This document shows positions 19,109 to 27,534 of a stretch of 64,000 nt of DNA, piece by piece. A program made the position numbers and the translations under genes. Within the stretch, counting starts at the first letter, position 1. Each line of letters begins with the position of its first letter. Origin of the DNA: Treponema phagedenis (lineage in GTDB: Bacteria > Spirochaetota > Spirochaetia > Treponematales > Treponemataceae); NCBI RefSeq assembly GCF_008153345.1, contig NZ_CP042818.1:1736001-1800000 (forward strand). Direction: 5' to 3'. Below the pieces are notes generated by a model. That model was not told the DNA's origin, ran no database searches, and saw only the letters and a program-made list of their open reading frames with translations.

Positions 19109-19912
19109 ATGATCGATTACTACAACGAAATTTACACTCGTTTCGGTACAATACGGCGAGCGCGAGGATTCTATCTTTATACTTCCAAAAACATTCGGCT
19201 TATCGATATGTATCTTGACGGCGGTCAGTCTATTCTCGGGCGAAGAACCGGGCAAAAACACTTAGTGTTTAAGCAATTTCTTGACAGAGGACTTACCTGC
19301 CGCCTGCCTACACAAGCCGAGATTAATTTAAAAAAAGCAGTGAATAATTTTTTTCCGCTGATGCAGGTACGATGGTATGAGACGCAAAAAAAAGCAATCA
19401 GTATTTGTGAATCAATTACCGCTAAGCCTGCAGTAATTTGGAAACCTTTTCTGCCCGACAAAAAAATAGAAGAAAACGCCTTTGTACTTTCACTTCCTTT
19501 TCCGGCAGATTACGGTGTTGTGGTTTTTTCTTCGGAGCTCACAGATATTCCTGAATCCGATGCATTATTTCCGCCGATGCTGCAAACGCTTGCTCGCGCG
19601 TTTTTTGATCTTGCGGCAGAGACAAAAAAATATATTGAAGAAAAACAACGGGCAAATTTAAAGACAATCTCCTTTAAAAAAAAAGATACCGATAAAAAAA
19701 CGCTTGACAACCTTATTCCATATTTTTGGGAACAAAAAGAAGTGTATCTTTTTCCTAAAATGCCCGAAAGTGCCTATACCGATTTTTTCCAATCTGCCCT
19801 GGATGCTCATATCCTTATTGCACCCGAGTATCATAGGCCTTCAATACTGCCTCGTTTGAACATATACACAGAGTTAATCAATTTTTTAAAAACGCAAAGG
19901 GGAAAAGTCTAG
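19109..19912 (+). CDS. Spirochaete protein resembling a degenerate class III aminotransferase N terminus
   Basis: 267 residues. The start at 19109 is favoured over 19097 because GAGGAA then lies five bases before it. The first 50 residues (RARGFYLYTSKNIRLIDMYLDGGQSILGRR) resemble the opening of class III PLP aminotransferases (RGxYLYDxxGxxYLD..GG..LGH). No PLP lysine motif follows and the protein is about 150 residues too short, so it is probably not an active aminotransferase. The C-terminal part (EQKEVYLFPKMPESAYTDFFQSAL, then LNIYTELINFL) is also aminotransferase-like in spacing. It overlaps the next gene by one base. Function unknown. Confidence 0.6.
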   Translation: MIDYYNEIYTRFGTIRRARGFYLYTSKNIRLIDMYLDGGQSILGRRTGQKHLVFKQFLDRGLTCRLPTQAEINLKKAVNNFFPLMQVRWYETQKKAISICESITAKPAVIWKPFLPDKKIEENAFVLSLPFPADYGVVVFSSELTDIPESDALFPPMLQTLARAFFDLAAETKKYIEEKQRANLKTISFKKKDTDKKTLDNLIPYFWEQKEVYLFPKMPESAYTDFFQSALDAHILIAPEYHRPSILPRLNIYTELINFLKTQRGKV

Positions 19913-20217
19913 TGCTTATATTTTTAAAAACCGGACTGCTTATTATTGTAATAAAATTATTATTTAGCGCAATCTCGGTGTTCTTAGCAATTATTGCATG
20001 GAAAAAAATACGTACCTTTGCCTCACTCTTTTTTTTATTGGGAATCTTATTTTTATATCTTTTATATTTATATTTGTTTGTATCTATGCTTGGATTTATT
20101 CCTACCTATCCGCCATTTACCGGTGATATCTCAATTGTAAATATATTTTTTCATATTATGCCTTTAGTTTTTTTTATTCTTGCATTAGTGAATATTATAA
20201 AAGACGGAAAAATGTAA
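19912..20217 (+). CDS. Small hydrophobic membrane protein
   Basis: 101 residues from a GTG that overlaps the previous stop codon (TAGTG), with AAAGGGGAA upstream, so translation is probably coupled. Three hydrophobic segments span nearly the whole protein (about 3-25, 34-60 and 76-95). No family motif is recognised. The pair with the preceding gene is a likely two-gene operon downstream of tRNA-Val. Confidence 0.6.
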   Translation: MLIFLKTGLLIIVIKLLFSAISVFLAIIAWKKIRTFASLFFLLGILFLYLLYLYLFVSMLGFIPTYPPFTGDISIVNIFFHIMPLVFFILALVNIIKDGKM

Positions 20218-20277
20218 TCCGTTTTATATTTTGTTTTGAAGTACATACGGTATTTCTTTTGTGATTATTACACAATC

Positions 20278-20391
20278 TACGCATAATTTTTATGCGTAAA
20301 ATAAATCTATAAATATATAAGGAGGATTTCCTGCCATGAATAGGTCAACCGTAATCAGAAGATAATTAATTATTGTAACTCGAGGAGACCT
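20278..20391 (+). promoter_or_regulatory. 5' leader region of the ABC-F gene
   Basis: The leader contains an 8-bp hairpin (TACGCATA / TATGCGTA, 20278-20298). A strong AAGGAGG (20319-20325) serves a nine-codon frame at 20336-20365. A second ribosome binding site (GAGGAGA) follows before the ABC-F start at 20392. A short translated leader ahead of an antibiotic-resistance-type ABC-F gene is a known attenuation arrangement; regulation here is inferred. Confidence 0.5.
20336..20365 (+). CDS. Candidate nine-residue leader peptide MNRSTVIRR
   Basis: ATG 20336 to TAA 20365, with an AAGGAGG ribosome binding site ten bases upstream and 26 bases before the ABC-F start. It ends in two arginines. Leader peptides that stall ribosomes with macrolides or pleuromutilins often carry basic R/K-x-R/K residues, but this exact sequence is not one I recognise. 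Alternatively it could be chance translation from a good site. Confidence 0.45.
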   Translation: MNRSTVIRR

Positions 20392-21969
20392 ATGATTAAA
20401 ATTGAAAATGTTGAAAAGCAGTTCGCAGACCGCAAATTATTTTTTATAGAATTATTACAAATATTTTCCGATGAAAAAATTGCCCTTATCGGAGACAATG
20501 GGGTAGGTAAGACAACACTTATGAAAATGATTTCCGGACAGGATTCTGATTTTAGCGGAAACATTGATATAACAATGAACATACAATTTGTTGAAAAAAC
20601 CTTATCCGACAAATTGACTGCGACTGCTGTAATCTCTGATCATAATAGCACAGATAGTTTAAGTCCCGGTGAAGCATATCAGATACGTTTATTTTCCGCT
20701 TTTGAAAATAATACTTTTTTATTAATGGATGAACCAACCGCAAATTTAGATTTTGCCGCAAAGGAGCGTTTAATACATAAACTGAATACAAGAAAACAAG
20801 GTTTTTTACTTATTTCGCATGATCGAGATTTTATCGAAAAAACCTGTTCAAAAATATTTGAGTTGCGGGAAGAAAAAATCTTTGTGTACAAGGGTTCATA
20901 TCATTCTTATCTTGAAGAGCGGGCAAATCAGAAAAAATTCGCACAGGGCGAGTATGAAAAATATACTAAAGAGACAGAGCGGCTTTCTAAAATGGTTGAT
21001 GAGCTTACGGTGCGCAGAGATAAAATACGGACAACACCGAAGCGGTTCGGCAATTCGGAAGCGCGGCTTCATAAAATGGGCGGACAGAGCAACAAAAAGA
21101 AAGTGGACAATCGAATTAAATCGGTACGCTCACGCATTGAACAACTTGCAGTAAAAAAGAAACCAATAGAAGAAAAAAAGATTGTACTGTCCATACCAGA
21201 TCATGAAAAAATTCACTCAAAGATTTTAATTGAAGGCAAAAAGATCAGAAAATCATTTGGCGAAAAACTGATTTTTGACCAAGCCGATTTTTACATTGAT
21301 AATACGAGCAAGGTTGCACTCATCGGAAAAAACGGAAGTGGGAAAACAACTTTGCTTCAAATGATCATTAATGGAGAGCAGATAAAAAAACATCCGCGAC
21401 TAAAAATCGGTTATTTTGGGCAGCTCAATCAAAACCTACATTTTGAAAAAAGTATTGTTGAAAACATTCGGCTTACAAGTATCTATGATGAAACGCTTAT
21501 CCGTGTTTTACTTGCTCGACTCGGTTTCCGCGGAGACAGGGTGGGGGAGCGTGTAAAAAATTTAAGCGATGGAGAAAGAGCAAAAGTACAGCTCGCAAAA
21601 ATGGTGTCGGGAGATTTTAACTTTTTAATTTTCGACGAACCGACTAACTATCTTGAAATAAGTGCTATTGAAGTGCTGGAAGAAATCTTACAAAATTATG
21701 ACCGGCCGTTTATTTTTGTATCACATGACAAGGCTTTTATTAACAATGTTGCAAATCGATTGCTTATCATAAAAAATCACAAGATAAAAACAATTACAGG
21801 AAATCTTAAAGAATACGAAAAGAGTGATCCTCCAAATATCAATAAAATGGTTTTGCAGTTTCGAATGACAGAAATTTTTTCAAAACTTTCTATGGAAATT
21901 CCAAAAGAAGAGCGAGTTCGATTAGAAGCAGCGTATGAAGAATTGTTAAAAAAGTTAAAAAACAATTAA
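20392..21969 (+). CDS. ABC-F ATPase, possible ribosomal-protection protein
   Basis: 525 residues, two ATP-binding domains and no membrane segment. Domain 1 has Walker A GDNGVGKTT (34-42), a divergent signature LSPGE (about 90-94), Walker B LLMDEPTANLD (110-120) and the switch histidine in ISHDRDF. Domain 2 has Walker A GKNGSGKTT (312-320), signature LSDGERAKVQ and Walker B LIFDEPTNYLE. The charged interdomain linker (about 165-275) is the element that reaches into the ribosome in ABC-F proteins. A divergent first signature and short protein resemble the Vga/Lsa/Msr antibiotic-resistance group more than the EttA/Uup housekeeping group. Base composition is more AT-rich than nearby genes, so acquisition by transfer is plausible. 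Resistance is not demonstrated. Confidence 0.82.
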   Translation: MIKIENVEKQFADRKLFFIELLQIFSDEKIALIGDNGVGKTTLMKMISGQDSDFSGNIDITMNIQFVEKTLSDKLTATAVISDHNSTDSLSPGEAYQIRLFSAFENNTFLLMDEPTANLDFAAKERLIHKLNTRKQGFLLISHDRDFIEKTCSKIFELREEKIFVYKGSYHSYLEERANQKKFAQGEYEKYTKETERLSKMVDELTVRRDKIRTTPKRFGNSEARLHKMGGQSNKKKVDNRIKSVRSRIEQLAVKKKPIEEKKIVLSIPDHEKIHSKILIEGKKIRKSFGEKLIFDQADFYIDNTSKVALIGKNGSGKTTLLQMIINGEQIKKHPRLKIGYFGQLNQNLHFEKSIVENIRLTSIYDETLIRVLLARLGFRGDRVGERVKNLSDGERAKVQLAKMVSGDFNFLIFDEPTNYLEISAIEVLEEILQNYDRPFIFVSHDKAFINNVANRLLIIKNHKIKTITGNLKEYEKSDPPNINKMVLQFRMTEIFSKLSMEIPKEERVRLEAAYEELLKKLKNN

Positions 21970-22344
21970 CCCTTATTTATCTTTGTTAAGGGCTACTGAT
22001 AACGTGTATAGTTTTTTATAACAGCATAACTGTAGTTAGCTTTATGATCTAAAGATGTATCTTTATTCACTAAATAGTTTATATGAGTGTACATTAAAGT
22101 ATTCATTTTTGTAAAAAATCAAACGAAAACTGGTAAGGCTGTAAAATATGTTATGAAAAAGTATACATCTTAAAAGTCTCTAATTCTCTTATGTACTTGT
22201 CATAAAAATAGGTGTTAAAATTGTATACACGGTAAAATTCTTCAACAGTGTGTAAGAGCGGTGCTGCAAGCTTTAATCAGCGGAAAAGCATTTTTTTACT
22301 CTGTGATAACCTTGATTTCGGATTAGTTTCGGGCGGGGACGATT
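21970..22344. other. Intergenic region without recognisable genes
   Basis: AT-rich sequence following the ABC-F gene. I see no RNA gene, no convincing terminator and no coding frame; the repeat array begins at its right end. Confidence 0.5.
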
Positions 22345-22675
22345 TCAAGACTATGGTAAGTTTACTCACCGTTGCTAAATTCCAAGCGATGTTTTGCTTG
22401 ACGTGTTATTGTAAACAGGCAAAACTCGTAGGCGAACCAATGGTAGAATTCCTAAGGGTTCGCCCTTGCGAAATTCTGAACGATGTTTTGCCTGACGCGT
22501 TATTGTAAACAGGCAAAACTCGTAGGCGAACCAAAGGTAGAATTCCTAAAGGTTCGCCCTTGCGAAATTCTGAACGATGTTTTGCCTGACGCGTTATTGT
22601 AAACAGGCAAAACTCGTAGGCGAACCAAAGGTAGAATTCCTAAAGGTTCGCCCTTGCACCGTGTCGAGCTCTTAT
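22345..22675. repeat. Repeat element with a 94-bp tandem array
   Basis: Three head-to-tail copies of a 94-bp unit start at 22388, 22482 and 22576. Each carries two hairpins: GTTTTGCCTG/CAGGCAAAAC and GGCGAACC/GGTTCGCC. The first copy differs at a few positions; the second and third are almost identical. The array ends in the family's GCACCGTGTCGAGCTC block, directly before the promoter of the glycosylase gene. Confidence 0.85.
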
Positions 22676-22676
22676 C

Positions 22677-22705
22677 TTGAAATTACGGTATATTTGCGGT
22701 AGTAT
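22677..22705 (+). promoter_or_regulatory. Promoter of the uracil-DNA glycosylase gene
   Basis: TTGAAA (22677-22682), 17 bases, TAGTAT (22700-22705). The -10 box ends six bases before the ATG at 22712 and no ribosome binding site is visible. The transcript is therefore predicted to be leaderless or almost so. Confidence 0.5.
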
Positions 22706-22711
22706 TGCCTT

Positions 22712-23509
22712 ATGACGGCAACGGAAAAATTAATACTGTACCGATTTTTTAAAACATCGGCCGATTATTTGCGCGGGTATGCGCTTTCGGAGGAAGAGCC
22801 TGTTTTTGTTGATACCGAAATTGCGCCTGCGGAAGCGGCTCAACAGGATGCCGCCCCTGCACAAAACCCGAGCACGGAACCGCACGTGCTTTTTCAGCAA
22901 GCAGGGCAAGACTCTCGCTTTTCGACTATGGCGGATATTGCGCAGGCGGTACATGCTTGTAGGGGCTGCGGACTTGCGGCAACGCGCATTCATGCGGTTC
23001 CGGGGGAAGGCCCCGAAGAACTTTCCCGCTTACAGAATTCGGTGGAAGTAATGGTTATCGGCGAGGGGCCGGGCGCGGATGAGGATAAAACCGGTAGGCC
23101 TTTTGTCGGCAAGGCAGGGCAGCTTTTGGATAAAATGCTTGAGGCTATTCAGTTGTCCAGAAAGACTAACTGTTACATCACCAATATTGTAAAATGCCGA
23201 CCGCCTCAAAACAGGGATCCTGCGCCCGCTGAATGTGCAGCCTGTGCGCAGTTTCTTGAAGCTCAAATCCGTTTGCAAAAACCTTTGGCAATTCTTGTAT
23301 TCGGACGATGTGCCGCACAACTCTTACTGAATACCACGGAAGGAATCGGAAAACTTCGCGGACGTTTTTTTGATTATAATGGAATACCTTTGTTGGCAAC
23401 CTATCACCCGAGTGCTTTGCTTCGAGACGAAAGTTTAAAGCGCCCCGCATGGGAAGACTTAAAGAAATTCCGCACGCAGCTTTTGCAGCTGAGGGCTGAA
23501 CGGGTATAA
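22712..23509 (+). CDS. Uracil-DNA glycosylase, type 4 (Fe-S)
   Basis: 265 residues. It removes uracil from DNA in base-excision repair. The signature IGEGPGADEDKTGRPFVGKAG (about 117-137) and the late motif TYHPSALLR are those of family 4. Cysteines expected to hold a 4Fe-4S cluster are present: Cys83 and Cys86 in ACRGCG, Cys162 in KCRPPQNRDP and Cys178 in ECAACAQFLE. An N-terminal extension of about 70 residues, rich in alanine and glutamate, precedes the core, as in several bacterial homologues. It is 12 bases upstream of priA, so the two repair/replication genes are probably co-transcribed. Confidence 0.92.
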   Translation: MTATEKLILYRFFKTSADYLRGYALSEEEPVFVDTEIAPAEAAQQDAAPAQNPSTEPHVLFQQAGQDSRFSTMADIAQAVHACRGCGLAATRIHAVPGEGPEELSRLQNSVEVMVIGEGPGADEDKTGRPFVGKAGQLLDKMLEAIQLSRKTNCYITNIVKCRPPQNRDPAPAECAACAQFLEAQIRLQKPLAILVFGRCAAQLLLNTTEGIGKLRGRFFDYNGIPLLATYHPSALLRDESLKRPAWEDLKKFRTQLLQLRAERV

Positions 23510-23521
23510 GATTTTTCGTAT

Positions 23522-25495
23522 ATGGCACAGTGGCTTGAACTTATTTTTAATATTCCGGTGTATCAGTCTTTTACGTATAAAAATCTTGACGAATATAAAT
23601 TCGAGAGTTTGAAAGGAAGGCGCGCGGCGGTTAAATTCGGCTCAAGGAATTTGATCGGGTTTATCATTGATGAATTTGATTCGCTGCCTGCCCATTTTCC
23701 GGTTGAAGAAAAAGATATAAAAACGGTTAGCAGAATTGTGGATAAGGAAGCGCTTTTCGGACAAGAGCAAATAGCGCTTGCGCAATGGATTGCCGGGTTT
23801 TATCTTTGCTCAGTCGGCGAAACGCTTTCTGCCATGTTGCCGTCGGGCAGACGCGAAGCCTCATTCGAGAATATGAGTCTTGATGTGCAGGATTTCAGCG
23901 CTTCTTCGTTGCGGCTTTCGGAGGAGCAGCAGCGGGCAATTACCGAGATTACCGCATGCAAGGGCAGCGGTTTTTTTTATCTTTATGGGGTAACCGGTTC
24001 GGGCAAAACCGAGGTATTTTTGCAAGCCGCTGAGGCGGTTATCCGCGAAGGAAAATCGGTTATTTATTTGGTGCCGGAAATTGCTTTAACGCATCAGGTA
24101 ATCGATTCGGTTATGGAGCGGTTCGGAAATATTGCGGCGGTGTTGCATTCGGGCTTAACGGTAACCAAACGTTTCAGCGAATGGATGCGGATTAAGCGCG
24201 GGGATGCAAAAATTGTGGTGGGCGCACGAAGTGCTATCTTTGCACCGGTGCAAAAACTCGGGCTCATAATTATTGATGAGGAGCATGACGGCTCATATAA
24301 ATCAGGTTCGGTACCGCGGTATCATGCACGGCAGGTTGCCATGCATCTTTGTGTAAAAGAGTCCTGTGCGCTGGTAATGGGTTCTGCAACGCCTTCAGTA
24401 GAAGCATGGCACGCAATGCAAGAAGGAAAAATCCGAAAACTCACGCTGACCAAGCGGCTTTCAGGCGGAGCCATGCCCGAAATTGAGGTGGTTCCGCTCT
24501 ACGGGGAAAAGACATTGCTTTCCGAGCGGCTTATCGAAGCGGTTCGCAAAGTAAAAGAGGAGGGGAAACAAAGCATTCTCTTTTTAAATCGGCGCGGCTT
24601 TTCCCGCTTTTTTTATTGCAGAACCTGCGGTTTTCAGCTTTTGTGTAAGCATTGTTCCGTTCCGCTCACCTGGCATAAAAAACAGGGCGTGATGAAATGT
24701 CATTATTGCGGTATGCAGACGGAGCCGCCTCAGGTTTGTCCTGAATGCGGTTCGCTGGATGTCGGGTATGCCGGAATCGGTACCGAGTATGTTGAAGAAG
24801 AGGTTGCAAGAAATTTTCCGCAATGCAGTATCAGGCGGGTAGACACCGATTCGGTTAAGCCGCAGGAACTAAAAAAAATTATCACCGAATTTAAAAATGC
24901 CGAAATTGATATCCTGCTCGGCACACAGATGGTGGCAAAGGGGTTAAACTTTCCTTCGGTTAAGCTGGTGGGAATTGCCCTTGCAGATACCGGACTTCAA
25001 ATGCCGGATTTTCGGGCTGCCGAGCGCAGCTTTGCCCTCATTACGCAGGTTGCGGGAAGGGCGGGGCGCTATATTCCCGACGGCAAGGTGATTGTGCAAA
25101 CCTTTGCCCCCGGTCATCCGGCAATTGTTTGCGCCGTCCGTGCCGACAGTGAGGGCTTTTACGCCCAAGAACTTGCACAGCGGGAGGCTCTTCACTTTCC
25201 GCCCTTTGCACGGCTTGCGCGGTTGGTATTCCGCAGTAAGGATGAACAAAAAGCCGCTGCCGCCGCCGAAGGTGCCGCAAAAATCCTTGGCACCTTGTTG
25301 TCGCCCGAAGCGGAACTGCTCGGTCCCGCTGAATGTATGCTTTCTCTTATTGCGGGCAATTACCGCCGCCAGCTCATCCTGCGCGCAAAACAAATTCAAC
25401 CTTTGCAAAAAGCCCTCCGGCAATTTGTACAAGGCTACAAAGTAATGTCGGGCGTGTATATCGAAATAGATATTGATCCGATGAATCTTATGTGA
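23522..25495 (+). CDS. priA: Primosomal helicase PriA (N')
   Basis: 657 residues, near normal length for the family. It restarts collapsed replication forks by recognising branched DNA and loading the replicative helicase. Visible features are an N-terminal DNA-binding region (VYQSFTYKNLDEYKFESLKGRRAAVKFG-type start), Walker A YGVTGSGKTEVF (about 155-166), the DEEH box in IIIDEEHDGSYK, and the zinc-binding insert with paired cysteines (CRTCGFQLLCKHC, CHYCG, CPECGS). The helicase motifs GTQMVAKGLNFP and QVAGRAGR also occur. No obvious ribosome binding site precedes the ATG, so translation may be coupled to the glycosylase gene. Confidence 0.95.
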   Translation: MAQWLELIFNIPVYQSFTYKNLDEYKFESLKGRRAAVKFGSRNLIGFIIDEFDSLPAHFPVEEKDIKTVSRIVDKEALFGQEQIALAQWIAGFYLCSVGETLSAMLPSGRREASFENMSLDVQDFSASSLRLSEEQQRAITEITACKGSGFFYLYGVTGSGKTEVFLQAAEAVIREGKSVIYLVPEIALTHQVIDSVMERFGNIAAVLHSGLTVTKRFSEWMRIKRGDAKIVVGARSAIFAPVQKLGLIIIDEEHDGSYKSGSVPRYHARQVAMHLCVKESCALVMGSATPSVEAWHAMQEGKIRKLTLTKRLSGGAMPEIEVVPLYGEKTLLSERLIEAVRKVKEEGKQSILFLNRRGFSRFFYCRTCGFQLLCKHCSVPLTWHKKQGVMKCHYCGMQTEPPQVCPECGSLDVGYAGIGTEYVEEEVARNFPQCSIRRVDTDSVKPQELKKIITEFKNAEIDILLGTQMVAKGLNFPSVKLVGIALADTGLQMPDFRAAERSFALITQVAGRAGRYIPDGKVIVQTFAPGHPAIVCAVRADSEGFYAQELAQREALHFPPFARLARLVFRSKDEQKAAAAAEGAAKILGTLLSPEAELLGPAECMLSLIAGNYRRQLILRAKQIQPLQKALRQFVQGYKVMSGVYIEIDIDPMNLM

Positions 25496-25691
25496 ATACA
25501 GGTAGTTGTTCTCTATTTTCTAAAATCTATTTTTAAAAAAGCATTTTAATTTGCATTTTTTTCTTTTTTGCTCCAATACATATTGCCGACTAAGACAATC
25601 CTTTATCACTCAAATTACTTGCTTCATGTCGGTTATTTTTTGCGGTGTTTTTACTATTGAATAAGCCTTGCAGAGTCGGTACTATATAAAT

Positions 25692-27230
25692 ATGAAAAAG
25701 ACAGTTTTAATTACCGGAGCATCAGGTTCAATGGGGTCTGCCGCTCTAAAGCAAATTGCGGAAACAAATAAGTATAATATAACGATTCTCTTACGAGAAA
25801 AAAAAACTAATATAAAACTTGCAAAAGTTTTAAAAAAAAGATACAGGGAAGTCTTAAACGTAATTTTCGGAGACTTGTCCGATTTTAATACTTGCGAAAA
25901 ATGCGTACGGAATGCGGACTACATAATTCACTGTGCGGCAATTATTCCTCCGGCGGCGGATCATAATCCGAGTCAAACATATAAGTCAAATTTTTTGGCA
26001 ACGGTAAATTTAATCAATGCCGCAAAAGCATCTCCAAAAAGTGCGGAAGTAAAATTTATTAATATAGGAACGGTAGCCCAATACGGCAACAGAACATTTA
26101 AGCATCCGTGGATTCGCACAGGAGATCCGCTACTGCCTTCACCGCTTGATTTTTACGGGGCGACAAAGACAATGGCTGAACGAGAAGTTATTGAATCCGG
26201 ATTAAAATTTTGGGTATCGCTTCGTCAATCCGGCGTTTTATACGAAAAAATTATGCTGAATAATATGAGTGACGGGATTGTGTTTCATACACCATGGAAT
26301 ACGGCAATTGAATGGGCAACTGCGGAGATGAGTGGGCTTTTATTAAAAAATATTTTAGAAAAATCCGACACTGAAACTCTTTCATCGGAATTCTGGAAAA
26401 AAGTTTATAATATCGGTAACGGAAAATTTGCGAGGGTTACAGGTTTTGAAACTCTTAACCGAGGTTTTACCATGATGGGGTGTAGTGTAAAAGATATTTT
26501 TAAACCGAATTGGAATCCGCCACGCAATTTTCATTGCGGGTGGTTTTATGATTCAAAAGTTTTAAATGAATATCTTGATTTTCAACATGAAGGCTTTGAA
26601 GATTTTTTTTTAAAATTAGAAAAAAAATTTTGGTATTTTAAACTGGGAAAACCCTTTCGCTTTTTGATTCGCAAACTGATGATAGAACCGCTTTTAAAAA
26701 CCACCAATGCCCCGATGTACTGGATTCAAAGCAAGGATGAAAAAAAGATACGGGCTTTTTTCGGTTCCGTTGAAGCGTTTAAAAAAATACCCGAAACTTG
26801 GGATGAATATAATCTTTTATGCGAAAACAAAAATCCGCAAACCGGTGAATACTTGGACTACGAAAAAATTAAAGATGAAAGCCTTGCAGGTAATTTACTT
26901 TTAGACCATGGATATGACGAAACAAAGCCAGAAAGCAGTCTCGATATAAAAGATATAAAAAAAGCAGCAGTATTCCGCGGTGGTAAATGTTTAAGCTCAT
27001 CGATGTCCGTGGGCGACTTATATACACCGCTTAAATGGGAGTGCTCTTGCGGACACACGTTTACCGCGACGCCGTATCTTGTACTGAAAGCGGGACATTG
27101 GTGTCCGGATTGCGCCGCTCCCCCATGGAATTTCGATAAACTTGCAAAACACAGTAAGTTTTATGCACAAGTTTGGTACGACGATCACGACTTGGACGAA
27201 AATAATTTTTACGAAAAAATTGTTTTCTAG
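25692..27230 (+). CDS. NAD(P)-dependent epimerase/dehydratase (extended SDR) with a C-terminal zinc-ribbon-like tail
   Basis: 512 residues from the ATG at 25692; an upstream TTG extension is less likely. The Rossmann motif TGASGSMGSAA opens the protein. The SDR active-site pair is present as YGATK, and NIGTVAQYG contributes the catalytic serine/threonine strand. After about residue 320 the protein leaves the SDR fold. Near the end it carries CSCGHTF and, 20 residues later, CPDC, a likely zinc-binding pair of CxC/CxxC knuckles. This fusion is unusual. The last codon TAG lies inside the left terminal repeat of the element starting at 27227, so the original 3' end may have been altered. Substrate unknown. 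Confidence 0.78.
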   Translation: MKKTVLITGASGSMGSAALKQIAETNKYNITILLREKKTNIKLAKVLKKRYREVLNVIFGDLSDFNTCEKCVRNADYIIHCAAIIPPAADHNPSQTYKSNFLATVNLINAAKASPKSAEVKFINIGTVAQYGNRTFKHPWIRTGDPLLPSPLDFYGATKTMAEREVIESGLKFWVSLRQSGVLYEKIMLNNMSDGIVFHTPWNTAIEWATAEMSGLLLKNILEKSDTETLSSEFWKKVYNIGNGKFARVTGFETLNRGFTMMGCSVKDIFKPNWNPPRNFHCGWFYDSKVLNEYLDFQHEGFEDFFLKLEKKFWYFKLGKPFRFLIRKLMIEPLLKTTNAPMYWIQSKDEKKIRAFFGSVEAFKKIPETWDEYNLLCENKNPQTGEYLDYEKIKDESLAGNLLLDHGYDETKPESSLDIKDIKKAAVFRGGKCLSSSMSVGDLYTPLKWECSCGHTFTATPYLVLKAGHWCPDCAAPPWNFDKLAKHSKFYAQVWYDDHDLDENNFYEKIVF

Positions 27231-27504
27231 TATAACGTTTTTTTAATGCATCTTATCAAAAACGTAAAAAGTTTTATAAAAAAGAGCTCGACACGGCGCA
27301 ACGGCGAACCATTTGAATTGCTACCTTTGGTTCGCCAGCGAGTTTTAAAGCTTCAATTTTACAAAATAGTGTTGATGCTTTAAAACATCGTTTGAAATTT
27401 AGCAACGGTGAGCAATTTACCATAGTAATGCTTAAATCCGCAGCCCCTTATTGTTGATACTCCAATTTTTATAACAGGAAGTTAATTAGAAAACGTTATA
27501 CTAG
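27227..27504 (+). repeat. Complete MITE-like element with perfect 15-bp terminal inverted repeats
   Basis: 278 bp bounded by CTAGTATAACGTTTT (27227-27241) and its exact reverse complement (27490-27504). The interior holds GGCGAACC/GGTTCGCC arms and the hairpin GTTTTAAAGC/GCTTTAAAAC. It also contains the conserved ACTCCAATTTTTATAACAGG block. There is no coding capacity. It provides the reference copy for the family in this window. Confidence 0.9.
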
Positions 27505-27534
27505 CATAGAGGTGTTTCAAAGTCAAATCCTGTA

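Noticed and set aside
22388-22669. CRISPR-like regularity of 94-bp units
   Set aside because: Whole units repeat, with no unique spacers, and no cas genes are in the window.
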